From NCBI GenBank assembly GCA_945957375.1, contig CAMFKX010000006.1:1-52160 (forward strand): DNA of 52,160 bases, read 5' to 3'. Position numbers and translations under genes: made by a program. Of the stretch, positions 16,821-25,297 are shown piece after piece; position 1 is the stretch's first letter, and each line of letters starts with the position of its first letter. This DNA is from an uncultured Roseiarcus sp. GTDB taxonomy: Bacteria > Pseudomonadota > Alphaproteobacteria > Rhizobiales > Beijerinckiaceae. Below the pieces are notes generated by a model, which was not told the origin of the DNA, searched no databases, and worked only from the letters and a program-made list of their open reading frames with translations.

Positions 16821-18146
16821 ATGACCTCCAAGCGCCAGATGAAGCTCGGCGCCTTCATGCGGCCGACGACCATCCATACCGGCGCCTGGCGCTATCCGGG
16901 CGCCGTCCCCGACGCCAACTTCAATCTCGGCCATCTTCTGCAGTTCGCCCGGCGGCTCGAGCACGGCAAGTTCGACGCCTTCTTCATGGCGGATCATCTC
17001 GCCGTCCTGAACATGCCGGTCGAGGCGCTCAAGCGCAGCCACACCGTCACCTCGTTCGACCCGCTGACCCTCCTGCCCGCCATCGCCGTTTCGACCACCC
17101 GCCTCGGCCTGATCGCGACCGCCTCGACCACCTTCGAGCAACCCTACCTGATCGCCCGGCGCTTCGCCTCGCTCGACCACCTGAGCGACGGACGCGCCGG
17201 CTGGAACGTCGTCACCACCTCGAACCCGGACGCCGCTCTCAACTTCGGCCTCGAAGAGCACATGGAGCACGACGAGCGGTACCGCCGCGCGCGCGAGTTC
17301 TTTGAAGTCGTCACCGGCCTGTGGGACTCCTGGGCGGACGACGCCTTCATCCGGGACGTGGAGAGCGGGATCTTCTTCGACCCGGACAAGCTGCACGTGC
17401 TCAACCACAAGGGCCCGTATCTTTCGGTGCGCGGGCCGCTCAACATCGCCCGGCCGGTTCAAGGCTGGCCGGTGGTGGTGCAGGCCGGCGCCTCCGACGC
17501 CGGCCGCCAGCTCGCGGCCGAGACAGCGGAAGTTGTGTTCGCCGCGGGCTCGCGCCTCGACGCGGACCAGGCCTACTATGCCGACGTCAAGGCGCGCGCG
17601 GAAAAGGCGGGGCGCGACCCGGAGCTCATCAAGATCCTGCCCGGCGCCTTCGTCGTCGTGGGGGAAAGCGACCAGGAAGCGCGCGAGAAGCGGGCGATCC
17701 TCGACAGCCTCGTCCACTATGAGAGCGCGCTCGCGTCGCTTTCGATCGCGCTCGGCCACGACGCCTCGGGCTTCGATCCCGACGGCCCGCTGCCGGAAAT
17801 CCCGGAATCGAACGCCAGCAAGTCGAGCCGCGACCGCGTGGTGGCGCTGGCGAGGCGGGAGAACCTCACGGTACGCCAGCTTGCGCAGAGGCTCGGCGGC
17901 TATTCCGGCCTCGCCTTCGTCGGGACGCCGAAGACCATCGCCGACCAGATGGAACAATGGTTCGTGGGGCGCGGCGCGGACGGGTTCAACATCATGTTCC
18001 CCTTCCTGCCGGCAGGGCTCGACTCCTTCGTCGACCAGGTGATTCCGGAACTGCAGCGGCGCGGCCTGTTCAGGACGGAATACGAGGGCCGGACCTTGCG
18101 CGAGAACCTCGGCCTGCCGCGACCGCGGAACCGATTCTTCCCCTGA
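16821..18146 (+). CDS. NtaA/SnaA-type FMNH2-dependent monooxygenase
   Basis: A 441-residue LLM-class monooxygenase of the NtaA/SnaA/DszA branch. Landmarks are KLGAFMRPTTIHTGAWRYP at the N terminus, DAFFMADHLA, the flavin-site block DGRAGWNVVTTSNPDAALNF, and PVVVQAGASDAGRQLAAE. It uses reduced FMN and oxygen to break C-S or C-N bonds and needs a reductase partner. It lies 111 bases after the nitroreductase gene and 284 before the flavin reductase gene. ATG 16821 has AAAGGCGG upstream. Substrate not readable; sulfone or sulfonate derivatives fit the context. Confidence 0.9.
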   Translation: MTSKRQMKLGAFMRPTTIHTGAWRYPGAVPDANFNLGHLLQFARRLEHGKFDAFFMADHLAVLNMPVEALKRSHTVTSFDPLTLLPAIAVSTTRLGLIATASTTFEQPYLIARRFASLDHLSDGRAGWNVVTTSNPDAALNFGLEEHMEHDERYRRAREFFEVVTGLWDSWADDAFIRDVESGIFFDPDKLHVLNHKGPYLSVRGPLNIARPVQGWPVVVQAGASDAGRQLAAETAEVVFAAGSRLDADQAYYADVKARAEKAGRDPELIKILPGAFVVVGESDQEAREKRAILDSLVHYESALASLSIALGHDASGFDPDGPLPEIPESNASKSSRDRVVALARRENLTVRQLAQRLGGYSGLAFVGTPKTIADQMEQWFVGRGADGFNIMFPFLPAGLDSFVDQVIPELQRRGLFRTEYEGRTLRENLGLPRPRNRFFP

Positions 18147-18214
18147 CGCCTTTGTGTCGACGCGCTCGTGGCGGCCCGTCGCCAGGGCAGGATCTTTTGC
18201 AGCAGGATCATTAA

Positions 18215-18246
18215 TTGACTCAATCTATAAACATAGCATTTTATAA
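18215..18246 (+). promoter_or_regulatory. Promoter island C before the flavin reductase gene
   Basis: TTGACTCAATCTATAAA begins at 18215, and an ATTTTA/TTATAA -10 region lies at 18238-18246. It matches island B at most positions of the first 18 bases. It is placed 185 bases before the flavin reductase ATG. The intervening stretch holds only a 37-codon frame (18274-18387) of doubtful value. Confidence 0.55.
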
Positions 18247-18430
18247 GAGGCTTCGCAGTTTCGGGGGTTTGGGATGTCTGCCACGGTTCCGGGGACGATT
18301 GACGCGTCGCGCTTCGCCGCCCGGTCGCAGGCTGCGCCCGCGCCGACGACGCTGGAAGCGCTTTCCGCTGGTTGGCCGAGGGCGTGATCGGCGCCCGTCT
18401 TCCGCAACCCTCGCAGTTCGAGACCGTCTC

Positions 18431-18940
18431 ATGAACGCCGTTCCGAAAGTCCCCGCACTTGCGCAGCCGACGTTGAAGGACGCCATGCGGCTCGCGGCCG
18501 GCGGGGTCGCCGTCGTCACGGCGGGCGTCGGCGAAGAGCGGACCGGACTCACCGCGACATCCGCGACGGCGCTCTCGATCGATCCGCCGACCATGATCGT
18601 GTGCGTGAACCGAAACGCCTCCGCGCTGCCGGTGATCGGACGGCGCCGACACTTCTGCGTCAACATGCTCGCGGCCGAACACGAGCACGTCGCCAACCGC
18701 TTCGCCGGATTCGGCGACGTAAAGGGCGCGGCCCGATACGCAGAAGCCGACTGGCTCCCGCACGCGACCGGCGCGCTGACGCTCGAGGGCGCGCTCGCCT
18801 CGATCGATTGCGAAGTCGAGGAACTGATCGAGCGCCACAGCCACGTGATCGTGATCGGCGCCGTGCGCGGCGTTCGAATCGGAGCGGGCGAGCCGCTCGT
18901 CTACGCCCGGGGACGCTACCACCGGCTGGCGCGGCCGTGA
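18431..18940 (+). CDS. Flavin reductase (FMN_red-like, two-component monooxygenase partner)
   Basis: A 169-residue flavin reductase domain protein of usual length. Motifs are GVAVVTAG, GLTATSATALSIDPPTMIVC and the FCVNML block; it ends in PLVYARGRYHRL as in HpaC/SnaB-type reductases. It would make FMNH2 from NAD(P)H for SsuD, SfnG and the NtaA-like enzymes. ATG 18431 is the first codon that gives a family-like N terminus. It is the last plus-strand gene before the convergent importer operon. Confidence 0.92.
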   Translation: MNAVPKVPALAQPTLKDAMRLAAGGVAVVTAGVGEERTGLTATSATALSIDPPTMIVCVNRNASALPVIGRRRHFCVNMLAAEHEHVANRFAGFGDVKGAARYAEADWLPHATGALTLEGALASIDCEVEELIERHSHVIVIGAVRGVRIGAGEPLVYARGRYHRLARP

Positions 18941-18962
18941 ACCGCCGAGCGGCGTGAAGAGC

Positions 18963-18987
18963 GCCGCGTCGTCGGGAGCGACGCGGC
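18963..18987. terminator. Stem-loop between converging operons
   Basis: GCCGCGTCG (18963-18971) pairs with CGACGCGGC (18979-18987) around a 7-base loop just after the flavin reductase stop. There is no T-run on either side. It could act as a bidirectional end for the two converging transcripts. The rest of the gap to 19138 shows nothing. Confidence 0.35.
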
Positions 18988-19138
18988 TCGAAGGGCGAGG
19001 ACCCGGAGGCGCCTCCGGCATGGCGGCGATCGGCGGCCCTTGCCGAATTGAAGCGATGGCGACCTTCTCCGCCCGCGCAGCGGAAGGATTTGCGCGCTCC
19101 ACCCGTCCCGGTCCAGCTCGCCGGCGACGCCGACCGGG

Positions 19139-19918
19139 TCAGTGGCGCGTCGTTCCCGCGCCCTCGGCGGCCGAGCCGAGATAGATCGCCTTGATGTCGT
19201 CCCGCGCGGCGAGCTCCTTGGCTGGTCCGCCCGCGACCACGCGGCCGTTCTCGAGGACATAGGCGTGGTCGGCGTAGCGCAGGGCGAGATTGGCGTTCTG
19301 CTCCGCCAGCAGGACGCTGACGCCTTCGTCGCGGTTCAGGCGGCGGATGATCTCGAAGATCTCCTCGACGATGATCGGCGCCAGGCCCATCGACGGCTCG
19401 TCGAGGAGAACCAGGGTCGGTTTCGTCATCAGCGCGCGGCCGATCGCCACCATCTGCTGCTCGCCGCCGGAGGTCAGCCCGGCGCGCGCGCCGCGCCGGT
19501 GCTTGAGCCGGGGAAACCAGCCGTAGACGCGCTCGAGGCCGGCGGCGACCTCGGCGCGCGACGCCTTGCGGACGTAGGCCCCGGTGACGAGGTTCTGTTC
19601 GACGGTCAGTTGCGGGAAGACGTGCCGGCCTTCGAGCACCTGCACGAGCCCGGCGCCGACGAGATTCGAGGGATCGCGTCGGGAGATGTCCTCGCCGCGC
19701 CACCGGACGGCGCCGCGGCTGATCCGCCCGCGCTCGGAGCGGATCAGGTTCGAGATCGATTTCAGCGTGGTCGACTTGCCGGCGCCGTTGGCGCCGAGCA
19801 GCGCCACGATCTCCCCCTCGTTCGCGGAGAAGGAGACGCCGCGCAGCGCCAGCACCGCGGGGCCGTAGACGGCCTCGACGTCGTCGAGGGCCAGAAATGC
19901 GTCAGACGAGGGCGGCAT
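19139..19918 (-). CDS. Liv-type ABC importer ATP-binding protein (LivF-like)
   Basis: A 259-residue ATPase. Walker A is GANGAGKST, the signature is TSGGEQQMVAIGRAL, and Walker B is LVLLDEPS followed by MGLAPI, the LivF hallmark. ATG 19918 is chosen so that the domain starts normally, which makes it overlap the end of the SfnG-like gene by 17 bases. It is the last gene of the eight-gene importer operon and should pair with the LivG-like ATPase under the LivH and LivM permeases. Confidence 0.92.
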   Translation of the reverse strand: MPPSSDAFLALDDVEAVYGPAVLALRGVSFSANEGEIVALLGANGAGKSTTLKSISNLIRSERGRISRGAVRWRGEDISRRDPSNLVGAGLVQVLEGRHVFPQLTVEQNLVTGAYVRKASRAEVAAGLERVYGWFPRLKHRRGARAGLTSGGEQQMVAIGRALMTKPTLVLLDEPSMGLAPIIVEEIFEIIRRLNRDEGVSVLLAEQNANLALRYADHAYVLENGRVVAGGPAKELAARDDIKAIYLGSAAEGAGTTRH

Positions 19919-20999
19919 CGGCGATCTCTTGGTGTTGAGCGGCGTGCGGCTGCGATCGCAACAAGGGAATGACTTCGCGTCCAAAGGCGGGAAGCTCATC
20001 CGTGAAATTGAGGAACGCGCACAGGATGAGGTCGACGCCGACCGCCTGGTATTCGCGAATGCGCCGCGCGATCTGGTCGGGCGGCCCGAACAGGCGGGTC
20101 TTGAAGCCGTCGTTCGGCTGCACCAGGTTGGCGTAGTCCGAATCGACCCACATGCCGACCTTGTCGGCGGTCGACCGGCCCGCCTCCTTCACCTGTTCCC
20201 CGAACGCTTTCACGACGGCTGGATCCGCGTGCGCGACGATCGCTTCGAGCTGCTCGAGCGCCTCGCGCTCGGTGTCGCGCTGGATGACGAAGCCGTTCAG
20301 ACCGAATTTCACGGTCCGGCCGGCGGCGGCCGCGAGCGCGCGCACCTCGTCGATCTGCGCCTTCGCGGACTCGACCGAACACCCGTTGAGGAAATACCAA
20401 TCGGAATAGCGCGCCGCCATCCGCCGCGCGGCCTTCGAGTTTCCGCCCTGGAATATTTCCGGATGCGGCGCGGAAATCGGCCTGGGCCGCAACCAGCCGC
20501 CGTTGATCCGGTAGAAGTCGCCGGAGAACGTGAAGACGTCCTTGGTCCAGAGACCCTTGAGCACCTCGATGAACTCCTCCGAACGGCGATAGCGTTCGTC
20601 ATGTTCGAGCCAGGGCTCGCCGAAGATGCGAAACTCGTCGCGAAACCAGCCGCTCAGGATGTTGATCGCGAAGCGACCCTTGGAATAGACGTCGATCGTC
20701 GCGCCCATCTTGGCGATCATCGCCGGATGCCAGAAACCGGTATGCACTGCGGAGATGAGCTTGAGCCGCTCGGTCTGCGCCGCCAGCACCGCCGTGCAGG
20801 TGATCGCTTCCTGCTGCAACTCCCAGCCATGACTCGCAATGAAGCGCGCCGGCGCGAGGCCATACTCGAAACCCAGTTGCTCCGCCTGCCGCGCCAGGCC
20901 GGCGTTGTAATCGAGGCTCCAGTCGGTTCGTTGCGGCAGATCGCTGATCACAAAGCCGCCGCTGCCCAACGGCATCCAATATCCGAACCTGATGGTCAT
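19902..20999 (-). CDS. sfnG: SfnG-like dimethylsulfone monooxygenase
   Basis: A 365-residue LLM monooxygenase closest to SfnG. It has SGGFVISDLPQRTDWSLDYN at the N terminus, INILSGWFRDEFRIFGEPW, LEHDERYRRSEEFI, and HPEIFQGGNSKAARRMAAR followed by SDWYFLNG. SfnG converts dimethylsulfone with FMNH2 to methanesulfinate. ATG 20999 has AAGGA seven bases upstream; an earlier TTG is less likely. It sits inside the importer operon between the LivK-like and LivF-like genes, tying transport to C-S oxidation. Confidence 0.85.
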   Translation of the reverse strand: MTIRFGYWMPLGSGGFVISDLPQRTDWSLDYNAGLARQAEQLGFEYGLAPARFIASHGWELQQEAITCTAVLAAQTERLKLISAVHTGFWHPAMIAKMGATIDVYSKGRFAINILSGWFRDEFRIFGEPWLEHDERYRRSEEFIEVLKGLWTKDVFTFSGDFYRINGGWLRPRPISAPHPEIFQGGNSKAARRMAARYSDWYFLNGCSVESAKAQIDEVRALAAAAGRTVKFGLNGFVIQRDTEREALEQLEAIVAHADPAVVKAFGEQVKEAGRSTADKVGMWVDSDYANLVQPNDGFKTRLFGPPDQIARRIREYQAVGVDLILCAFLNFTDELPAFGREVIPLLRSQPHAAQHQEIADAALV

Positions 21000-21121
21000 G
21001 TGCGCATCCTTCAAATCGGAGCCTGCGTCGCGCGCGAGGCGTGGTCGTTTCCGGGACGCCAGCGCGGGAATGGCGCAGGGGCCGGCCGGGCTCTAGGCCG
21101 GCCCCGCCGGATTGGCGCCGC

Positions 21122-22468
21122 TCAGTTGGTGGCGTCGGCCCGGGGGGTGATCCCCTTCTCCTTGGCGTAGGCGGCGGCGCGCTCGTAGATCAGCGGCAGC
21201 AGCAGGCTGCGGTCCGAGTTCACCCAGCCGTTGGAGACGATGTTCCACTTCTCGCCGTCCCACTGGATGATCTTGCCGGCGCCGCCGCCCTCGTGGTCCT
21301 TGGCGGAAAGCTTGAGCGGCTGCTCGAGCCCGAACGCGCCGATCTCCTTGAGACGCGCGTCGTCGATGTCGAGGTGTTCGAGCCCCCACTGCGCCTGCTC
21401 GCCGTTGATCGGGCCGACGCCGAACTTCTTCTGCGCGGTGCGGATCGCCTCGACCGCGATGATCCCCTCGTCGAGGCCGGAGTTGTAATAGACGGAGCCG
21501 AAGCTCTTCGGGTCCTTGAGGTCGCTCTTGCCCTTGTCGACGATCTCCGCCTTGATCTTCTTGGAGATTTCGAAGTCCGCTCCGGCGGGGAACGGCGTCA
21601 CCGCGAGATAGCCCTTGGCCGCGGCTCCTGCCGGACGCACGTCTTCCTCGGAGCCCGACCAGACGCCGCCGATGATGTGGTCGACCGGGAAGCCGGTCTT
21701 CGCCGCGGTCTTGATCGCGACCGGCGTCATGACGCCCCAGCCGCGCAGGAACACGTAATCCGGCTTGATCTGGCGGATCTTCGCCCATTGCGCCGACTGA
21801 TCGTTGCCGGGATGCGGCACGGGGATCTGGATGTCCTCGAAGCCATAGGTCTTGGCCAGGTACGCGAGCGGAGTCTGCGTCTCCTTGCCGTAGGGGCTGT
21901 CATGATACACCGTGGCGATCTTCAGACCCTTGAGCTTGTCCTTCCCGCCCTCGCGCTCGGCGATGTAGTTGATCGTGGACGACGCTTCCGACCAGAAGCT
22001 GAACACGACCGGGAAGCTGTAGGGGAACACGCGCCCGTCGATCGATTCGGTGCGTCCGTAGGCGATGGTCACGATCGGAATCTTGTCGGACACCGACTTC
22101 TCGGTCAGCGCCTTGGAGATCGGGTCGCCGTGCGGCAGGAAGATCGGCACCGGCGAGCCGTCCTTGCCGCCCTTGACCCGCTCGTAGCACTCGACGCCCT
22201 TCTCGACCGCCCACTCGGTCTCGCACTCGTCCCACACGAGTTTCACGCCGTTGATGCCGCCCTCGACGTCATTGACGTAGCGGAAATAGTCGATTTCGCC
22301 CGCCCAGACCGGAATGCCGGAGGAGGCATAGGCGCCGACGCGAAACGTCGCGAGCGGAAAATACTGCTTGGCCGGCTCGGCCCGGGTCTCGGCGCCGACG
22401 GAGAGCGCCGACAGCGCGACGGCGCCGGCGAGCGCTCGGCGCGCCGCGGTCAATATGGGCTTGCTCAT
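21122..22468 (-). CDS. Periplasmic substrate-binding protein of Liv-type importer
   Basis: A 448-residue LivK-type binding protein with a Sec signal (TAARRALAGAVALSALSVGA, cleavage probably near residues 26-31). The mature part has the two-lobe Peripla_BP_6 pattern: an early Ser/Gly-rich loop YASSGIPVWAGEI, DYVFLRGWGVMTP in the middle, and a C-terminal IIQWDGEKW. It delivers the substrate to the LivHM pore. Its position among organosulfur genes suggests sulfonates or sulfones rather than amino acids, but the pocket cannot be read. A strong GAGGAG precedes the ATG. Confidence 0.92.
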   Translation of the reverse strand: MSKPILTAARRALAGAVALSALSVGAETRAEPAKQYFPLATFRVGAYASSGIPVWAGEIDYFRYVNDVEGGINGVKLVWDECETEWAVEKGVECYERVKGGKDGSPVPIFLPHGDPISKALTEKSVSDKIPIVTIAYGRTESIDGRVFPYSFPVVFSFWSEASSTINYIAEREGGKDKLKGLKIATVYHDSPYGKETQTPLAYLAKTYGFEDIQIPVPHPGNDQSAQWAKIRQIKPDYVFLRGWGVMTPVAIKTAAKTGFPVDHIIGGVWSGSEEDVRPAGAAAKGYLAVTPFPAGADFEISKKIKAEIVDKGKSDLKDPKSFGSVYYNSGLDEGIIAVEAIRTAQKKFGVGPINGEQAQWGLEHLDIDDARLKEIGAFGLEQPLKLSAKDHEGGGAGKIIQWDGEKWNIVSNGWVNSDRSLLLPLIYERAAAYAKEKGITPRADATN

Positions 22469-22550
22469 GGTGAACTCCTCATGCCGTTGTCAGGTGATCG
22501 CGCCTCTGGCGGATGAGGCTTGTTTGCCGCCGGTTCTCGGGCGCAGCCGG

Positions 22551-23630
22551 TCAGACCTTGAGCGGCCATTGACGGAGACGCGTCCGAAACTTCGCCGCCA
22601 GGGCCGTCAGGCCGTGGGGTTCCTTGATCAGGAGGATGACGATCAGGCTGCCGAACAGGATCTTCTCGAGATTCTGCAGCTGCCCGGCGTCGACGGCGCC
22701 TCCGAACGCCGATTCCGCGAGGTGGCTGATCAGGATCGGCAGCAGGATGACGAAAGCCGAGCCGATGAACGCGCCGGCGATCGAGCCCATCCCCCCGATG
22801 ATGATGATGAACAGGATCGTGAACGAGCGGTTGAGATCGAAGGACGAGGCGTCGACCGTGCCGAGATAGGCGAAGGCCCAGAGCGCGCCGGCGATCCCGA
22901 GGATGAAGGACGAGACGGCGAAGGCCGCGAGCTTGTTGAAGCCGACCGGAATGCCGCCGACGGCCGCCGCGGTCTCCATGTCGCGGATCGCCATCCAGTT
23001 CCGCCCGGTCTGGCTGCGCACGATGTTGCGCGCGAGCGCCGTGAGCAGCACGACCGCGGTCAGGGTCAGCAGATAGCGCCCCGCAGGATGGCTGAGGTCA
23101 CGCCCGAAGGCGACGAGGCGCGGCGCCGAGATCGAGCCGGACGTCGTGTAGTTGGAGAACCATCCGTACTGGTTGAAGAGCCAGGGGAGAAAGAACTGCG
23201 CCGCGAGCGTCGCCGCCGCGAGGTAGAAGCCCTTGATCCGCAGGCTCGGCAGGCCGAACAGGACTCCGGCCGCTGCGGCGAACCCGCCGCCGAGGATCAG
23301 GCTCGCCGCGAGCGGCAGCGCGGGCGCGCGCAGGAGCAGGTTGTAGGTGGCGAAGGCGCCCACCGACATGAACGCGCCGCTGCCCAGCGAGGCGAGGCCG
23401 GCATAGCCGGTCAGGAGATTGAGACCGAGCCCTGCCAGCGCCATGATCAGAAACGGGATCAGGATCGCGTTGAACCAGTAGTCGTTGGGGAGGAAGGCCA
23501 GTCCGTAGAGGGCCGCGATCCCGATCGCGCCGAGCGCCCTGGGAAGGACGGACGTCGGCGCCGGTCGCAGGACTTCGTCGGGCGCGGCCGACAGTCCGGT
23601 AGCCGCGAGGTCGGCTTGGGCAAGCGACAT
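22551..23630 (-). CDS. Liv-type ABC importer permease (LivM-like)
   Basis: A 359-residue inner-membrane permease with an N-terminal extension of about 45 residues and then around ten hydrophobic segments. Typical LivM blocks are present: GYAGLASLGSGAFMSVGAFA and ILFIIIIGGMGSIAGAFIGS. It lies four bases after the LivH-like gene and 82 before the binding-protein gene, all on the minus strand. It forms the translocation pore with LivH. Confidence 0.92.
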   Translation of the reverse strand: MSLAQADLAATGLSAAPDEVLRPAPTSVLPRALGAIGIAALYGLAFLPNDYWFNAILIPFLIMALAGLGLNLLTGYAGLASLGSGAFMSVGAFATYNLLLRAPALPLAASLILGGGFAAAAGVLFGLPSLRIKGFYLAAATLAAQFFLPWLFNQYGWFSNYTTSGSISAPRLVAFGRDLSHPAGRYLLTLTAVVLLTALARNIVRSQTGRNWMAIRDMETAAAVGGIPVGFNKLAAFAVSSFILGIAGALWAFAYLGTVDASSFDLNRSFTILFIIIIGGMGSIAGAFIGSAFVILLPILISHLAESAFGGAVDAGQLQNLEKILFGSLIVILLIKEPHGLTALAAKFRTRLRQWPLKV

Positions 23631-23634
23631 GGCC

Positions 23635-24516
23635 TCAGACCCTTTCGATCGGACGTTCGCCGAACAGCCCCGCGGGCCGGACGAGCAGGAAGACGAGGGC
23701 GACCACGTAGGCGAACCAGGTCGAGACCGAACCGCCGAGGAGGTTGCCGACGTAGATCTCGGCGAGACTGTCCGAGGCGCCGATCAGGAGCCCGCCGACG
23801 ATCGCGCCGCCGATCGAGGTGAAACCGCCGATGATCAGCACCGGCAGCGCCTTGAGCACGACCAGCGTCAGCGAGAACTGCACGCCCTGGCGCGCCCCCC
23901 AGAGCAGTCCGGCGACCAGGGCGACCCCGCCGGCCACGCCCCAGACGATCCGCCACAGAGCGGGCAACTGGATGCCGATCGACTGCGCCGCGAGCGGGTC
24001 GTCGGCGATCGCGCGCAGCGACACGCCGGTGCGGGTGAAGTTGAAGAAGATCGACAGGATGAGCACCAGCGCCCCGGCGGTCGCCGCGGCGACGAGGTCG
24101 AACTGGCTCACCTGGATGAAGCCGATCTGAATCGGCACGTCGTCGATGCCGAGGTCGAGCTCGTGAACGCTGGCCCCCATCAGAAGCTGCCCGAGCCCCT
24201 CGATGACGAAGGACAGGCCGAGCGTCGCCATGAACAGGGTCAGGTCCGACTGATTGACGAGGCTCCTCAGCACGAAGCGCTCGATGGCGATGGCTCCGGC
24301 GACCATGATCGCGAGCGTGACCGCCAGCGCCGCCGGGAAGCTCCAGTGCGCCTCGCGCAGGGTGACGAAGGTCAGCGCCGCGAACAGCACCATCGACCCC
24401 TGCGCGAAATTGAACACGCCGGACGCCTTGTAGATGAGGACGAAGCCGATCGCGACGAGAGAGTACATCACCCCCGCGAGCAGTCCGCCGACCAGCGTTT
24501 CAAGGAAGAAGCTCAT
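23635..24516 (-). CDS. Liv-type ABC importer permease (LivH-like)
   Basis: A 293-residue permease starting FLETLVGGLLAGVMYSLVAI, with the LivH motif YKASGVFNFAQGSMVLFAAL and the C-terminal GGFTSIGGAIVGGLL loop. It has about eight hydrophobic segments. It is ten bases downstream of the LivG-like gene. With LivM it makes the membrane channel of the importer. Confidence 0.92.
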   Translation of the reverse strand: MSFFLETLVGGLLAGVMYSLVAIGFVLIYKASGVFNFAQGSMVLFAALTFVTLREAHWSFPAALAVTLAIMVAGAIAIERFVLRSLVNQSDLTLFMATLGLSFVIEGLGQLLMGASVHELDLGIDDVPIQIGFIQVSQFDLVAAATAGALVLILSIFFNFTRTGVSLRAIADDPLAAQSIGIQLPALWRIVWGVAGGVALVAGLLWGARQGVQFSLTLVVLKALPVLIIGGFTSIGGAIVGGLLIGASDSLAEIYVGNLLGGSVSTWFAYVVALVFLLVRPAGLFGERPIERV

Positions 24517-24526
24517 GACCGGCCTT

Positions 24527-25297
24527 TCAGTGCGTCGTGCCGAGATAGGCGGCGATGACGTCCGGATTGGCGCGCACTTCGTCCGGCGGCCCGTCGCCGA
24601 CCTTGCGCCCGTAGTCGAGCACGACGACGTGGTCTGAGAGCCCCATGACCACGCCGATGTCGTGCTCGATCAACACGATGGTCGTGCCGAGCTCGCTGTT
24701 GATGTCGAGGATGAAGCGGCTGATCTCGGCCTTCTCGTCGTGGTTCATGCCGGCCATCGGCTCGTCGAGCAGCAGCAGGCGCGGCTCGCCGACCAGCGCG
24801 CGCGCAAGCTCGACGCGCTTCTGCAGGCCGTACGGCAACTGGCCGACGACGGCGTCCCGCCAGGCCTCGATTTCGAGGAAGGCGATCGCCTGCTCGGCGT
24901 GGTCACGGAACAGGCGCGCCTCCGCGACGGAGCGCGGCAGGCCGAGCGCGTTCTCGAGCAGCGTCGCCGTCGACTTTCGCGACAGGCCGGCGAGCACGTT
25001 GTCGAGCACGGTCAGGCGCTTGAACAAGGCGTTGTTCTGGAAGGTCCGGCCGATGCCGAGACGCGCCGCGTCGATCGGCCTCAATTTCTGGAACGTGCGC
25101 CCGTCGAACGCGATCTCGCCGGAGCTGGCGCGATAGACTCCGTTGATCACGTTGAGAAGCGAGCTCTTTCCGGCGCCGTTGGGCCCGATCAGCGAACAGA
25201 TCTCGCCTTCTGTCACGTCGAAGGACAGGTTGGTCAGCGCCTTGATTCCGCGGAACGCCAGCGAAACGTCGCGGACGGAGAGGAGTTGCGCGCTCAC
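24527..25297 (-). CDS. Liv-type ABC importer ATP-binding protein (LivG-like)
   Basis: A 256-residue ATPase with Walker A GPNGAGKSS, the LivG-type insertion IGRTFQNNALFKRLTVLDNV, a signature region LPYGLQKRVELARAL and Walker B LLLLDEPMAGMN. The GTG at 25297 is chosen as start; it overlaps the stop of the AMP-binding-like gene by four bases (GTGA), and the ABC domain begins at once. The frame continues far upstream without a start that fits. It pairs with the LivF-like protein. Confidence 0.92.
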   Translation of the reverse strand: MSAQLLSVRDVSLAFRGIKALTNLSFDVTEGEICSLIGPNGAGKSSLLNVINGVYRASSGEIAFDGRTFQKLRPIDAARLGIGRTFQNNALFKRLTVLDNVLAGLSRKSTATLLENALGLPRSVAEARLFRDHAEQAIAFLEIEAWRDAVVGQLPYGLQKRVELARALVGEPRLLLLDEPMAGMNHDEKAEISRFILDINSELGTTIVLIEHDIGVVMGLSDHVVVLDYGRKVGDGPPDEVRANPDVIAAYLGTTH

